A DNA stretch of 64,000 nucleotides from Oscillospiraceae bacterium (GCA_902778275.1 CACYXE010000001.1:62001-126000), one strand, 5' to 3'; counted from the first letter of the stretch, positions 8,201 to 15,256 are shown. Translations and numbers: made by a program. Notes: generated by a model from the sequence alone, not told the origin.

Positions 8201-8387
8201 CAGGAGATGGGCGTCACCCATCGGTGTAATCGGCACCATAACCCGAGCGCAAGGAAAATTTACTTGCAGGCCATCAGCGGCCTTGTAGCTGAACGGCTGA
8301 GCGGGCAGCCATGGCCCCGGGAGCGGGATACTGCTCCGGGCTATAATAACCGATTAAAAAAACTCCTCCTGAAAAGGAGGAGTTTTT
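8201..8387 (+). ncRNA. free-standing structured RNA with a pseudoknot
   Basis: The transcript predicted from the promoter at 8166-8194 runs to an intrinsic terminator. Stems seen: GATGGG/CCCATC (8206-8222); GGTG/CACC (8223-8237), whose loop TAATCGG is exactly complementary to CCGATTA at 8350-8356 (pseudoknot); GCAAG/CTTGC; GGCC/GGCC; and a long CCCGGGAGC/GCTCCGGG hairpin. No ORF with a ribosome site lies within it. The next gene (8496) has its own promoter, so this looks like an independent RNA rather than a leader. I cannot name the family; the raiA motif of Clostridia is one candidate. The 5' CAGGAG could pair with the terminator arm. Confidence 0.7.
8363..8387 (+). terminator. terminator of the structured RNA
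   Basis: CTCCTCC and GGAGGAG close a 6-nt loop and are followed by five T residues. Confidence 0.88.
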
Positions 8388-8431
8388 GCATGCAGGCACC
8401 TCTATGACACAGGAAAGGGAAAGCCCGGGAC

Positions 8432-8460
8432 TGTACAAATCGACAAATATCCATTATAAT
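8432..8460 (+). promoter_or_regulatory. promoter of the MogA/MoaB gene
   Basis: TGTACA and a perfect TATAAT with a 17-bp spacer end 35 bp upstream of the ATG. Confidence 0.65.
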
Positions 8461-8495
8461 AAAACCACAATTTTTGGCTTTGAGGGGGAACGACC

Positions 8496-8999
8496 ATGAA
8501 ATACACGGCAGCAGTGATCACCATCAGTGACAAAGGGTCTCGCGGCGAGCGCGTCGATACCAGCGGTCCGGCAGTGAGGGCTATGCTGGAGGACGCGGAT
8601 TTTGACGTGGTATACACTTCCATCATCCCGGACGAAATGGATCAGATCCAGGCGGAGCTGACCAAGTGCGCGGATGAGTTGAAGATCGGCCTTGTGATGA
8701 CCACCGGCGGCACAGGCTTTTCTCCCCGGGACATCACCCCGGAGGCGACGCTTGCGGTGGTGGAGCGGGAGACCCGCGGCATCCCGGAGGCCATGCGCTA
8801 TGCCAGCCTGCAGATCACGCCCCGTGGCTGCCTGTCCCGCTCCGCGGCCGGTATCCGTGGCCGGACGCTGATCGTGAATCTGCCCGGCAGTGAGAAGGCA
8901 GCGAAGGAAAACCTTGAAGCGGTGTTGAGTCCGATCCATCACGGTATGGACATGCTCTATTCCGCAGGCTCCGCCGACTGCGGCCAGCCGGTGAAGTAA
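8496..8999 (+). CDS. molybdenum cofactor biosynthesis protein, MogA/MoaB type
   Basis: This family binds molybdopterin and adenylates it before metal insertion. Conserved blocks are VITISDKGSRGE near the N-terminus, MTTGGTGFSPRDITPEAT (69-85), which contains the molybdopterin-binding GGTG and catalytic Asp positions, and NLPGSEKAAKENL near residue 130. At 167 aa it has family length. A GAGGGGG ribosome site precedes the ATG. It is monocistronic here: no other cofactor genes lie nearby. MogA and MoaB cannot be separated from sequence alone. Confidence 0.88.
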   Translation: MKYTAAVITISDKGSRGERVDTSGPAVRAMLEDADFDVVYTSIIPDEMDQIQAELTKCADELKIGLVMTTGGTGFSPRDITPEATLAVVERETRGIPEAMRYASLQITPRGCLSRSAAGIRGRTLIVNLPGSEKAAKENLEAVLSPIHHGMDMLYSAGSADCGQPVK

Positions 9000-9046
9000 A
9001 CAACGGCAAGAATATCGGATCTGGTACCATCTCCACCAAACAAAAG

Positions 9047-9069
9047 CACCGCCTCACGGCGGTGTTTTT
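9047..9069 (+). terminator. terminator of the MogA/MoaB gene
   Basis: CACCGCC-TCAC-GGCGGTG is followed by five T residues. Confidence 0.88.
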
Positions 9070-9148
9070 GTTTGGCTAAAGATTGCTATTTTGACAGAAT
9101 GGGGATAATCGTTGTTTCTTATTATGCAGTTACTGGCTACAACGAATG

Positions 9149-9898
9149 CTATTCCATCATTTCTTCTTGCGGTATAAAACCTTCAACTATCCAAGGTACT
9201 TTTTCCGTTGGGACGCCAATTGTTCGTCCTGTGCAGTCAATTAGTTCAACCCATCCATAATCCATGTCAGATGTAAAAGACAGTCTCCGCCGTGGCCAGC
9301 AAATCGAACCGTCATCATAGAGAATATCGACTTTGGTAATATAGCTTGGCGTTTCCCGTATGGTTAGCCCGTATGATCCCGTAAACTTGGGGCATTCTGT
9401 TGATGCCGTTACTTCTACCGCTGTAATCCTCTTTCCAATCATATCATCAAATAATCGCCCGGCGTGAAACGTCTTTTGGTTAATTCCCGGTTGAATTGAT
9501 AGGGGAATAGAGTTGAGATCCATGCGCACACTACTGCCCTCGTTGTAGGAAATACACAAAGTATCTCCATCCTCAAACAAAACCATCAGGGGCTCATCTA
9601 TCTCAGCAAAGCACTGGATTTCAACGCCCTTAGGAAGGAAGGCGTCCGGGTTTGGTATCTGCTCTTTGAGAAGAGGATGCATTCGATCAATAGCATTATA
9701 AACGGCTTCGCCAATACCATAATCGGTCCAATTATAGCCCATACCAACAGCAATGATGTCTTTTACGACTCGATCGACAAGGCGCAGTTCATGGACTTTT
9801 TGGATGACCTCCTCAGGTGTTTGAAGAATAGACGCAGACCATTCCATAAAGTTGAATTTATTATCTGGGAAAGAGTTTTTTCCTTTAGAGAGGATCAT
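9149..9898 (-). CDS. hypothetical protein, AT-rich orphan gene
   Basis: I do not recognise the 249-aa product. It has no signal peptide or membrane segment and is rich in acidic and aromatic residues (GMGYNWTDYGIGEAVYNAID, LFDDMIGKRITAVEVT, DILYDDGSICWPRR), which looks like a soluble beta-rich protein. The start at 9898 is preferred because GGGGGGTG lies 7 bases upstream; the longer reading to 9913 would bury that site. Base composition is clearly lower in GC than the flanking genes. It sits alone between the MogA/MoaB terminator and the prophage left end, so it is probably an acquired accessory gene. Confidence 0.65.
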   Translation of the reverse strand: MILSKGKNSFPDNKFNFMEWSASILQTPEEVIQKVHELRLVDRVVKDIIAVGMGYNWTDYGIGEAVYNAIDRMHPLLKEQIPNPDAFLPKGVEIQCFAEIDEPLMVLFEDGDTLCISYNEGSSVRMDLNSIPLSIQPGINQKTFHAGRLFDDMIGKRITAVEVTASTECPKFTGSYGLTIRETPSYITKVDILYDDGSICWPRRRLSFTSDMDYGWVELIDCTGRTIGVPTEKVPWIVEGFIPQEEMME

Positions 9899-9984
9899 AT
9901 TTACACCCCCCATTTGACACTGGAATTAGAATACCTTTGAAAACTGGTGTTTTATATTATATGAGCGCCCAATCTCATAAAGCA

Positions 9985-10024
9985 ACAAAAAAATTGCCAT
10001 CTTCATTAAGATAGCAATCTTTTT
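9985..10024. terminator. bidirectional terminator at the prophage left boundary
   Basis: TTGC-C-ATCTT and AAGAT-A-GCAA arms with a 4-nt loop are flanked by A-runs on the left and T-runs on the right. On the minus strand this would originally have terminated tRNA-Tyr before the phage integrated. Confidence 0.75.
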
Positions 10025-10077
10025 TGGTGGGGGAAGGTGGATTCGAACCACCGAAGGCATTGCCAGCAGATTTACAG
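10023..10077. repeat. prophage attL: duplicated 3' end of tRNA-Tyr
   Basis: The 55-bp sequence is identical to 43998-44052. It contains the T-arm, variable arm and part of the anticodon arm of tRNA-Tyr in minus orientation and then diverges, so this copy is a non-functional tRNA fragment. The integrase gene ends 20 bp away. Confidence 0.93.
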
Positions 10078-10096
10078 CCTGTTAAAAATCCAGTGT

Positions 10097-11194
10097 TTAT
10101 CGTACTTTTTTGCCCTTTGCAATCATCTTTGTGATACGCCGGTCGAATTTGGACACGTTTTTCTTTTCGTGTTGCTTCCGGAGATCGGTGTAGATCTCCA
10201 GAGTCGTCTTGACATTAGCGTGGCCCAGGATGTGCTGCGCTGTGTACACGTCGACCCCGGCCTCATAGAGCAGGGTGGCGGTCCCATGGCGGAGATTGTG
10301 GGCCGTGATCGTAGGCTTGTCGTCCTCATCTGTCCAGCCGCGGGCTTTGCAGTAATTAGCCCAGGCCGTTTCCCAATTACTGTCGGTCATGTATCCATCT
10401 TTGCCTTTGCGCCCGGCGTAGTAGTCTATGTGTGGGAACAGCCAAGGACCCGGATGGGCGGCGATCCACTGCTGCAATGGCTCCCGCAGCGGCTGGATGA
10501 TCGGCACCGTGCGGACGCCGGCGGCCGTCTTGGCTTCCGGGATCTGCAGCTCCCAACTGTGTGTGTCCAAATCGGACACACGGCGGCGAAGCGCTTCATT
10601 CCGCCGCAGGCCGGTGCAGAGTAGGAAAAACGGAACAAAGCCGAATTGCATATCGTTAGCACCGGCCAGGATCTCCGCGATCACGTCCTCCGTCGGTGCG
10701 CTCCGCTTGCCGGTTTTCATGCCTTTGGGCAGCTTGGCCGCAGCTGCGGGATTATAGGGCAGGATCCGCTGGCTCACGGCATAATCGAAGATCCCGCGCC
10801 AGATGCTCCGGCGCGTATTTACTACGGTGCGGCTGTAGCTCTGTGCCTTGGCAGCCTGGAGATCCTGCTCCACGTCGGCCACCGTCAGCTGCGTGATATC
10901 CTGATCTCCATAAATGGCCACAATATCCTCCAGATGCGGCTTGTAGTTTGCCCAGGTCCGCGCCTTTACCTCATCCCGGTGCAGCGTCTCCCACTGATCC
11001 GCTACGGATCGGAGGGTGTGCTGCACCGGTTTTTCTTTTTCCTGGATCCGGAGATAGAGTCGTTCCGGATCTTTATCGCAGATGGTGTGGCGCCGCCCGC
11101 TGGGCTTGCCGAATCGGTCAAGGTCGTGCCAATATCCTTGATATCGTCCGTCCGGCCGCAGCGTGAACATGCGGGCGTAGTCGGATTTTTTCAC
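10097..11194 (-). CDS. int: phage integrase, tyrosine recombinase
   Basis: It catalyses integration and excision at tRNA-Tyr. The catalytic set is visible: R197 in CTGLRRNEAL, H299-x-x-R302 in HNLRHGTA, H325 in LGHANVKTT, and the nucleophile Y335 in EIYTDL. An SAM-like core-binding domain occupies about residues 60-150 and an arm-binding N-terminus precedes it. The GTG at 11194 is chosen because GGGAGGT lies 7 bases upstream and because it overlaps the preceding stop (GTGA), giving translational coupling. The gene ends next to attL, the usual arrangement. Confidence 0.93.
   Translation of the reverse strand: MKKSDYARMFTLRPDGRYQGYWHDLDRFGKPSGRRHTICDKDPERLYLRIQEKEKPVQHTLRSVADQWETLHRDEVKARTWANYKPHLEDIVAIYGDQDITQLTVADVEQDLQAAKAQSYSRTVVNTRRSIWRGIFDYAVSQRILPYNPAAAAKLPKGMKTGKRSAPTEDVIAEILAGANDMQFGFVPFFLLCTGLRRNEALRRRVSDLDTHSWELQIPEAKTAAGVRTVPIIQPLREPLQQWIAAHPGPWLFPHIDYYAGRKGKDGYMTDSNWETAWANYCKARGWTDEDDKPTITAHNLRHGTATLLYEAGVDVYTAQHILGHANVKTTLEIYTDLRKQHEKKNVSKFDRRITKMIAKGKKVR
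10564..10578. repeat. dispersed palindrome, copy 1 (variant)
   Basis: TGTCCAAATCGGACA lies inside the integrase gene and differs at two positions from the perfect palindrome repeated at 26293, 34253 and 42861. Confidence 0.55.
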
Positions 11195-11895
11195 GGAGTA
11201 CACCTCCCACAGGGATCATATCCCTGGGCAATCAGTTCCTCCCTGGAGCTGGTAACGTCCCTCCTGTTGTCCTGATCGATCTGAGAAACAGCGCCGCAGC
11301 CCGGCAGATGAAAAACCTTTGAGGATGTATTGACAACGTAGGAAACGCCCAGGGAACGCACGTCGCCGCTCTGGCCGATCTGCTGTCCGGCCGGTGTGCT
11401 GTCCACTATGTCATATTCAATGCCGTCAGCGGAGACCGAAGCCAGGAGCAGGGAAAAATCGATGTTATCATACAGATCGATCTGCACCGTGGCCTCCGGG
11501 ATCCCTTTGGCCTCGAATTGCTGGTCGATCTGTACCGCGGTCTCCTGCAGGGATTCCAGCAGCTGGGTCCACTGATTGAGATACTTGATATTTTGCAGTG
11601 CCGCATTGGCCTCCCGGGCGCCGAAGAAAGACGGCCAGAGATCCACGGTCAGTGCCCGGGTCTCCCAGTCCCAGGACACCTCATTCTGGTGTGGAAAATT
11701 ATCATCAAACGCCGTCCGGACCTGGCTTGCGATCTCCTGAGCAGCCTGCCGGGCGTCTTTTCCTTCCGATGTCGCCGGCGTGCTCTGCGCAGCTGCGGCG
11801 GGCTGCCGCCTTGCAGCAGGCCCGGACGCCAGCTGATTGGACACAAAGACTACGGCCAGCAGAACCCCGAGCGCCAGGAGTATTTTATTTTTCAT
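11191..11895 (-). CDS. membrane-anchored protein with Ada-like metal-binding C-terminus
   Basis: This 234-aa protein has an N-terminal signal anchor (about residues 4-24), then an Ala/Gln-rich linker, then a soluble domain. The C-terminal ~45 residues (SSKVFHLPGCGAVSQI followed by RDELI-like and GYDPCGRCTP) match the small Ada/nuclease-associated zinc-binding module, with cysteines in PGC and CGRC. It is the middle gene of a minus-strand lysogeny operon, with its stop overlapping the integrase start. A role at the cell surface, for example lysogenic conversion or superinfection exclusion, is possible but unproven. Confidence 0.7.
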   Translation of the reverse strand: MKNKILLALGVLLAVVFVSNQLASGPAARRQPAAAAQSTPATSEGKDARQAAQEIASQVRTAFDDNFPHQNEVSWDWETRALTVDLWPSFFGAREANAALQNIKYLNQWTQLLESLQETAVQIDQQFEAKGIPEATVQIDLYDNIDFSLLLASVSADGIEYDIVDSTPAGQQIGQSGDVRSLGVSYVVNTSSKVFHLPGCGAVSQIDQDNRRDVTSSREELIAQGYDPCGRCTP

Positions 11896-12226
11896 CGTCA
11901 GCCCTCCGTTTTCTCTGCCCGGAGATCCGCCAGGGGATCACCAGGATCAACGCGCATAAGGCAAACAGCCCCGACAGGAGCATGGACGGCTCTCGGCCGT
12001 AAAACATCAGATACATGCAGAGCATTGCGGCCGCTGCGGCCCATCGCACCCCGTCCAGAATTGTGAACCGGCGATCCGCAGGCAGCGGTCCTGAGAGGAC
12101 CAGCAGGCCAAGGCAAAGAAAAATCAAACCGCCGAAAAACAGGCGGTTTGATCGATTCAACGTAAAGGGCAGAGCATTGAGAAGCAGCAACGCCCCGATC
12201 AGTGACCGCCGGATCCTGGAAGTCAT
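11885..12226 (-). CDS. small integral membrane protein
   Basis: This 113-aa protein has four hydrophobic segments (about residues 8-20, 29-46, 61-76 and 83-100) and a basic, charged C-terminus. It has a strong GGGAGGTGGG ribosome site and its stop overlaps the start of the next gene by 11 bp. It is cotranscribed with the Ada-like anchored protein and the integrase; function is unknown. Confidence 0.65.
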   Translation of the reverse strand: MTSRIRRSLIGALLLLNALPFTLNRSNRLFFGGLIFLCLGLLVLSGPLPADRRFTILDGVRWAAAAAMLCMYLMFYGREPSMLLSGLFALCALILVIPWRISGQRKRRADDEK

Positions 12227-12270
12227 ACACCCACCTCCCGGATGTCCGAATTAAACACCGGACAAATAAA

Positions 12271-12597
12271 CTATATTGCCGTTTCTCCGGCAGATTCTTC
12301 TCGAAACGGCTCCAAAGCCAGGCGGACCATATCCCGAGCCCGATCATCGCCGCGGCGCCAGGCCAGGAGCAGGGAGGATTCCTCCAGCGTCAGCTCCGTA
12401 GTGGGGAGATCCGAGCGGCCCAACAGATAATCCGCCGTGCAGCCGAAGATATCGCAAAGGCGGCAAATGGTGACGCTGTCGATATCACGAGTTTGGGTTT
12501 CGTAGTTGGAAATGGCATTTCTGGAACAGTTTAATAGAGCAGCAAGCTCAGCCTGTTTCATGTTTGAATTAATGCGCAACTCTTTTATCCTGTTCAT
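12271..12597 (-). CDS. phage repressor, XRE-type helix-turn-helix
   Basis: The N-terminal HTH_3 domain (about residues 5-60) has the pattern NMKQAELAALLNCSRNAISNYE followed by TICRLCDIFGCTADYLLG, typical of CI-like repressors. The short C-terminus lacks a LexA-type protease domain, so induction must work by another route. The start at 12597 gives the canonical repressor N-terminus MNRIKELR; a 126-aa version from 12651 has no ribosome site. It faces away from the early genes across a control region with two matching operators (12695 and 12725). Confidence 0.85.
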   Translation of the reverse strand: MNRIKELRINSNMKQAELAALLNCSRNAISNYETQTRDIDSVTICRLCDIFGCTADYLLGRSDLPTTELTLEESSLLLAWRRGDDRARDMVRLALEPFREESAGETAI

Positions 12598-12686
12598 TTT
12601 CACCACCGCCTTGTCAAGAGTATACAACTTTAACCATGAGTTTTTCATCAAAAGTCACGAATCGTAGCAAATCAATGTTAATTTGC

Positions 12687-12740
12687 TTGACATTTCGCAA
12701 AACGCGACTTATTTTATAATTGCGTCACAAAATGCGACGC
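12687..12740 (+). promoter_or_regulatory. early promoter and twin repressor operators
   Basis: TTGACA (12687-12692) lies 17 bp from TATTTT, with TATAAT at 12715-12720 just beyond. Two copies of TCRCAAAAYGCGAC (12695-12708 and 12725-12738) are spaced 30 bp start to start, i.e. three helical turns; each is an inverted repeat TCRC/GCGA. Binding would cover the -35/-10 region and the start of early transcription. Confidence 0.7.
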
Positions 12741-12847
12741 GCCCGAGGCTTTGACGGCGGCCGTGCCATGCCCTCCAACAAGGCGGCAGATGCTTTATTT
12801 TGCCTTTTGTTTTCTCATCTGCCCACCGTCCGGCCTCGGGGAATTAT

Positions 12848-12949
12848 GCAGCGCTGGCCGAATGGCAAGGCACCGGTCTTACCCCGCCGGATCCCGGGTC
12901 TTTCGATCTTTCTACCTGGGTGGAGGTCCGAGTCCTCCGCGCTGCGCCA
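12848..12949 (+). tRNA. tRNA-like element, class II, 8-nt anticodon loop
   Basis: A complete cloverleaf can be drawn. The acceptor GCAGCGC/GCGCTGC has 7 perfect pairs; U8 and a purine at 9 follow; the D-stem is GCC/GGC with A14 and GG in its loop. The anticodon stem CCGGT/GCCGG (one G-U) closes the 8-nt loop CTTACCCC. A 7-bp variable arm (12893-12920, 14-nt loop) and a perfect 5-bp T-stem with loop TCCGAGT come next. The discriminator is G, then CCA, and a second CCA directly follows. A long variable arm and G73 are serine-type identity marks. The oversized loop makes ordinary decoding doubtful: it may be a quadruplet reader, an allo-tRNA or a degenerate gene. Overlapping short ORFs are not credible. 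Confidence 0.65.
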
Positions 12950-13048
12950 CCAGCTTTAGGCAGCTGGAAATCTTCTATCTCCTTTTATCACGTAGCCGGG
13001 GAGGCTGATCTGCAGGGCCGATGATCCGGCTATGTGGTAGGGGGAGGG

Positions 13049-13061
13049 ACCACGAGAACAA
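13049..13061 (+). repeat. ACCACGAGAACAA repeat, copy 1
   Basis: The 13-bp sequence recurs at 14930 and 16979, each time just upstream of an early-gene start. Here it precedes AAAGGAG and the gene at 13077. Confidence 0.6.
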
Positions 13062-13076
13062 AAAGGAGAGAAGAAC

Positions 13077-13307
13077 ATGAACAGAATCAGAAGAAAGGCC
13101 CTGGCCGAGATCCAGGCAAAACTGGAGGAGCTGAAAGACCAACTGGAAACCCTCAAAGATGAGGAGGAGGAATATCGGGACAACATGCCCGAAAACCTGC
13201 AGGGCTCTGAGCGCTACGAGATCGCCGACGCCGCCTGCGACAACCTGGACAGCGCCTTTGACAGCCTGGAGGAAGCGATCAGCTACATCGAGGAGGCGTG
13301 CGTATGA
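13077..13307 (+). CDS. small coiled-coil phage early protein
   Basis: This 76-aa, strongly acidic protein has a heptad-like first half (about residues 5-40, Leu/Glu/Lys rich) and a second helix (about 50-75) with SLEEAISYIEEA. An AAAGGAG ribosome site lies 8 bases upstream. It starts the early gene run; the next start overlaps its stop. Function unknown. Confidence 0.75.
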   Translation: MNRIRRKALAEIQAKLEELKDQLETLKDEEEEYRDNMPENLQGSERYEIADAACDNLDSAFDSLEEAISYIEEACV

Positions 13308-13471
13308 TCACAAAGTATGACATTGGCCAGCAGATCATGTACCCGGCCACGATTAAAGGCATCAACATCGAGGAAGACGGCTCCACAGAATATCTCCTGG
13401 AATTCCGCTGCGGGGATCGCGCCCGCAAGCTCTATATCGACGAAGAAACCTTGGAGGAGTTGAACCAATGA
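13304..13471 (+). CDS. small phage protein (55 aa), unknown
   Basis: The ORF begins at an ATGA overlap with the preceding stop and ends at an ATGA overlap with the next start, which is strong evidence of translation. The product (MITKYDIGQQIMYPATIKGI...) looks like a small beta-barrel with VGDxV-like and YLLEF strands, similar to short phage SH3-like proteins. Function unknown. Confidence 0.65.
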   Translation: MITKYDIGQQIMYPATIKGINIEEDGSTEYLLEFRCGDRARKLYIDEETLEELNQ

Positions 13472-13923
13472 GACCACCGATCAGCTACACCGTCCACAAG
13501 GACACCCAGATTCTGGGCACCGTGCCCAATCTGGCCCAGGCCGTCAACGCGGCCAAGGGCTACGCCGAGACGCACAACTGCCCGGTCACCGTGACCGCTG
13601 TCTATCCGGACGGCCGGTTCAAGGACGTGGAATATCACCCGGACGGCTACATCCGCCAGATCTGGCGGATTGCCCAGAGCGCGCCCTTCTGCCCGGAGCG
13701 CGGCACTATCTACCGCAACAGCGGCGGCGGGGAATATCTCTGCACCAGCGCCGACTACACCACCGCATGGATGATCAACATCGCAAGCGGCTGGGCCTTC
13801 AAGGCCCACGGCTGCCGCCGGTACCCGGATAACAGTATCGAATGGGATTACAGCACCGACGGCGCGTTCCAGAGCATCCCCAAGGTGAGGATTGAATCGG
13901 ACGGAAGGGAGGCCGAGTCGTGA
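13468..13923 (+). CDS. hypothetical phage early protein
   Basis: This 151-aa soluble protein has the pattern ITAVYPDGRF-like / VEYHPDGYIRQIWRI and several aromatic residues; I recognise no named domain. It overlaps both neighbours by 4 bp (ATGA; GTGA), so it belongs to the same translated early run. Confidence 0.65.
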   Translation: MRPPISYTVHKDTQILGTVPNLAQAVNAAKGYAETHNCPVTVTAVYPDGRFKDVEYHPDGYIRQIWRIAQSAPFCPERGTIYRNSGGGEYLCTSADYTTAWMINIASGWAFKAHGCRRYPDNSIEWDYSTDGAFQSIPKVRIESDGREAES

Positions 13924-14216
13924 CGATCTACATCGCCGGCAAGATCACCGGCGAAGCCGATTACTGGCAAAGGTTCAACGACGCCGAGAGCAAACTGCAG
14001 GTCGCCTTTCCCTCCGCGTCGATTCTGAATCCGGCATGGCTGCCTGAGGGTATGACGCCCGCGGACTATATGAGCATCTGCCTGCCCATGCTTATGGCTG
14101 CCGATCTTGTCTGCTTTCTTCCGGACTGGCAGAACAGCGGCGGCGCCCGGATCGAGCACGCCCTGGCGGAGTATATCGGCAAGCCGATCATCGAGCGAGA
14201 GGCAGCGACAACATGA
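13920..14216 (+). CDS. DUF4406 / nucleoside 2-deoxyribosyltransferase-like protein
   Basis: This 98-aa protein has the DUF4406 pattern: N-terminal IYIAGKITG, then ILNPAWLPEGM, then LPMLMAADLVCFLPDW, and C-terminal SGGARIEHALAEYIGKPII with the (S/G)xGARxE motif. Relatives resemble nucleoside deoxyribosyltransferases and are common in phages, where they may modify nucleotide pools. It starts with GTG in a 4-bp overlap. Confidence 0.82.
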   Translation: MTIYIAGKITGEADYWQRFNDAESKLQVAFPSASILNPAWLPEGMTPADYMSICLPMLMAADLVCFLPDWQNSGGARIEHALAEYIGKPIIEREAATT

Positions 14217-14293
14217 GCGCGTGGATCTACTTAGCCATAGCAGCCGGGCTTTTTGCCCTGATGCTCTACGTCTGCAGAAAGGAACGCGTATGA
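14213..14293 (+). CDS. 26-aa single-span membrane microprotein
   Basis: The reading frame MSAWIYLAIAAGLFALMLYV plus a basic tail forms one membrane helix with K/R at the C-terminal end. Its start overlaps the preceding stop and its stop overlaps the next start, as for the other real genes in this run. Function unknown. Confidence 0.55.
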   Translation: MSAWIYLAIAAGLFALMLYVCRKERV

Positions 14294-14919
14294 ACCAGGA
14301 TGAAATCATGCGGCCCGAACTGGGAAGCGCCGAAGCCGGCGTGTTGGGCCTTGTCAATCTAATGAGCTTTAGCCTCGGCGTGGACGAAGCGCTGCTCTCC
14401 TACTGGCTGGACAGCTATTATCAGCTGCGGCTGCAGTACGAGCGAGAGAACAGCCCAGAGCCGGACCCCACGATCCTGCACCGGTCCGATCTGGAGGCGG
14501 TGCTCCGGCAGCTCTGGGAGGAAACCCTGCACAAGAGCTGCCGTAAAGAGGCCGCCAAGCGGCTGGATGACCGGCAGCAGGTGACGCGGAAAAGGATAGA
14601 GCCGGAGATCTATCCGGTGGAACGCATCGCCCCCGCTGATCTGGAGGAGATCCAGGATCCCCTGTCCGGCATGGAGGTCGTCCCACCCGCCCTGTCGCCG
14701 GCTGCTGCTGCTGCTGCGTTTAAGAGGCGGACACGGGACTGGCTCCTGGAGCAGCGCGCCGCCGGGCTGACCATCGCCGACATCGTCAAGGCCGGAGCCG
14801 GCAAAATCACGGACGGGCAGATCCTGACCATACTTGACGGCGGCAGGCAGCCCATTGAGGTCTATCGAACACTGGACGCTGCTCTGGATAAGGTCGCAAT
14901 TACAAAAGCCGAAAACTAA
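14290..14919 (+). CDS. hypothetical phage protein (helical, DnaD/HTH-like tail)
   Basis: This 209-aa protein is mostly helical in the first half (LGVDEALLSYWLDSYYQLR). The C-terminal part (AAAFKRRTRDWLLEQRAAGL, then IADIVKAGAGKITDGQILTIL) resembles a small helix-turn-helix. The ATG is in a 4-bp overlap with the microprotein. Function unknown; position suggests an early regulatory or DNA-binding role. Confidence 0.6.
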   Translation: MNQDEIMRPELGSAEAGVLGLVNLMSFSLGVDEALLSYWLDSYYQLRLQYERENSPEPDPTILHRSDLEAVLRQLWEETLHKSCRKEAAKRLDDRQQVTRKRIEPEIYPVERIAPADLEEIQDPLSGMEVVPPALSPAAAAAAFKRRTRDWLLEQRAAGLTIADIVKAGAGKITDGQILTILDGGRQPIEVYRTLDAALDKVAITKAEN

Positions 14920-14929
14920 GAAAGGAGAT

Positions 14930-14942
14930 ACCACGAGAACAA
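14930..14942 (+). repeat. ACCACGAGAACAA repeat, copy 2
   Basis: This is an exact copy of the 13-bp repeat. It separates the AAAGGAG ribosome site from the ATG at 14942, making the spacing unusually long (about 14 bases). Confidence 0.6.
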
Positions 14943-15256
14943 TGGATTATTTATGCAAAGGCCTGCAGGGCCTGCCTGCCCGACGTAAGGCCGCCGGCTT
15001 TACCCAGGAGGCATTTGCCGAGGCCCTTGGCGTCACGCGCTCCGCTCTCGCTGCATGGGAGACGGGGCGGGCCTGGCCCAGCGCGGCGATCCTGCCGCAG
15101 ATCGCGGACCTGCTGCTGTGCAGCATTGACGACCTATATAAGCTGCCGGCCCCGGATCCCGGACCGACAGAAGGCTTTATGGGTCCCGACGACGTGGAGA
15201 ACTGCAGCGGCGCCACCACCGAACAGTATATCGGAGAGGGGAGTGGGACGCCATGA
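14942..15256 (+). CDS. XRE-family transcription regulator
   Basis: This 104-aa protein has an HTH_3 domain at about residues 8-62 (RRKAAGFTQEAFAEALGVTR, then SALAAWETGRAWPSAA). It is likely a Cro-type or accessory phage regulator. The start is the ATG after the repeated ACCACGAGAACAA; the longer in-frame reading overlaps the previous gene and is not supported. Confidence 0.8.
   Translation: MDYLCKGLQGLPARRKAAGFTQEAFAEALGVTRSALAAWETGRAWPSAAILPQIADLLLCSIDDLYKLPAPDPGPTEGFMGPDDVENCSGATTEQYIGEGSGTP

Noticed and set aside
8201..8390. The structured RNA as a molybdenum-cofactor riboswitch for the MogA/MoaB gene
   Set aside because: The sequence lacks the Moco motif I know, ends in its own terminator, and the gene has a separate promoter just upstream.
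8144..8407. An 87-codon ORF overlapping the structured RNA
   Set aside because: No ribosome site; it would start upstream of the promoter and read through the terminator.
12720..13024. Three overlapping short ORFs in the phage control region
   Set aside because: They translate across the tRNA-like cloverleaf and lack ribosome sites; the RNA structure explains the sequence better.
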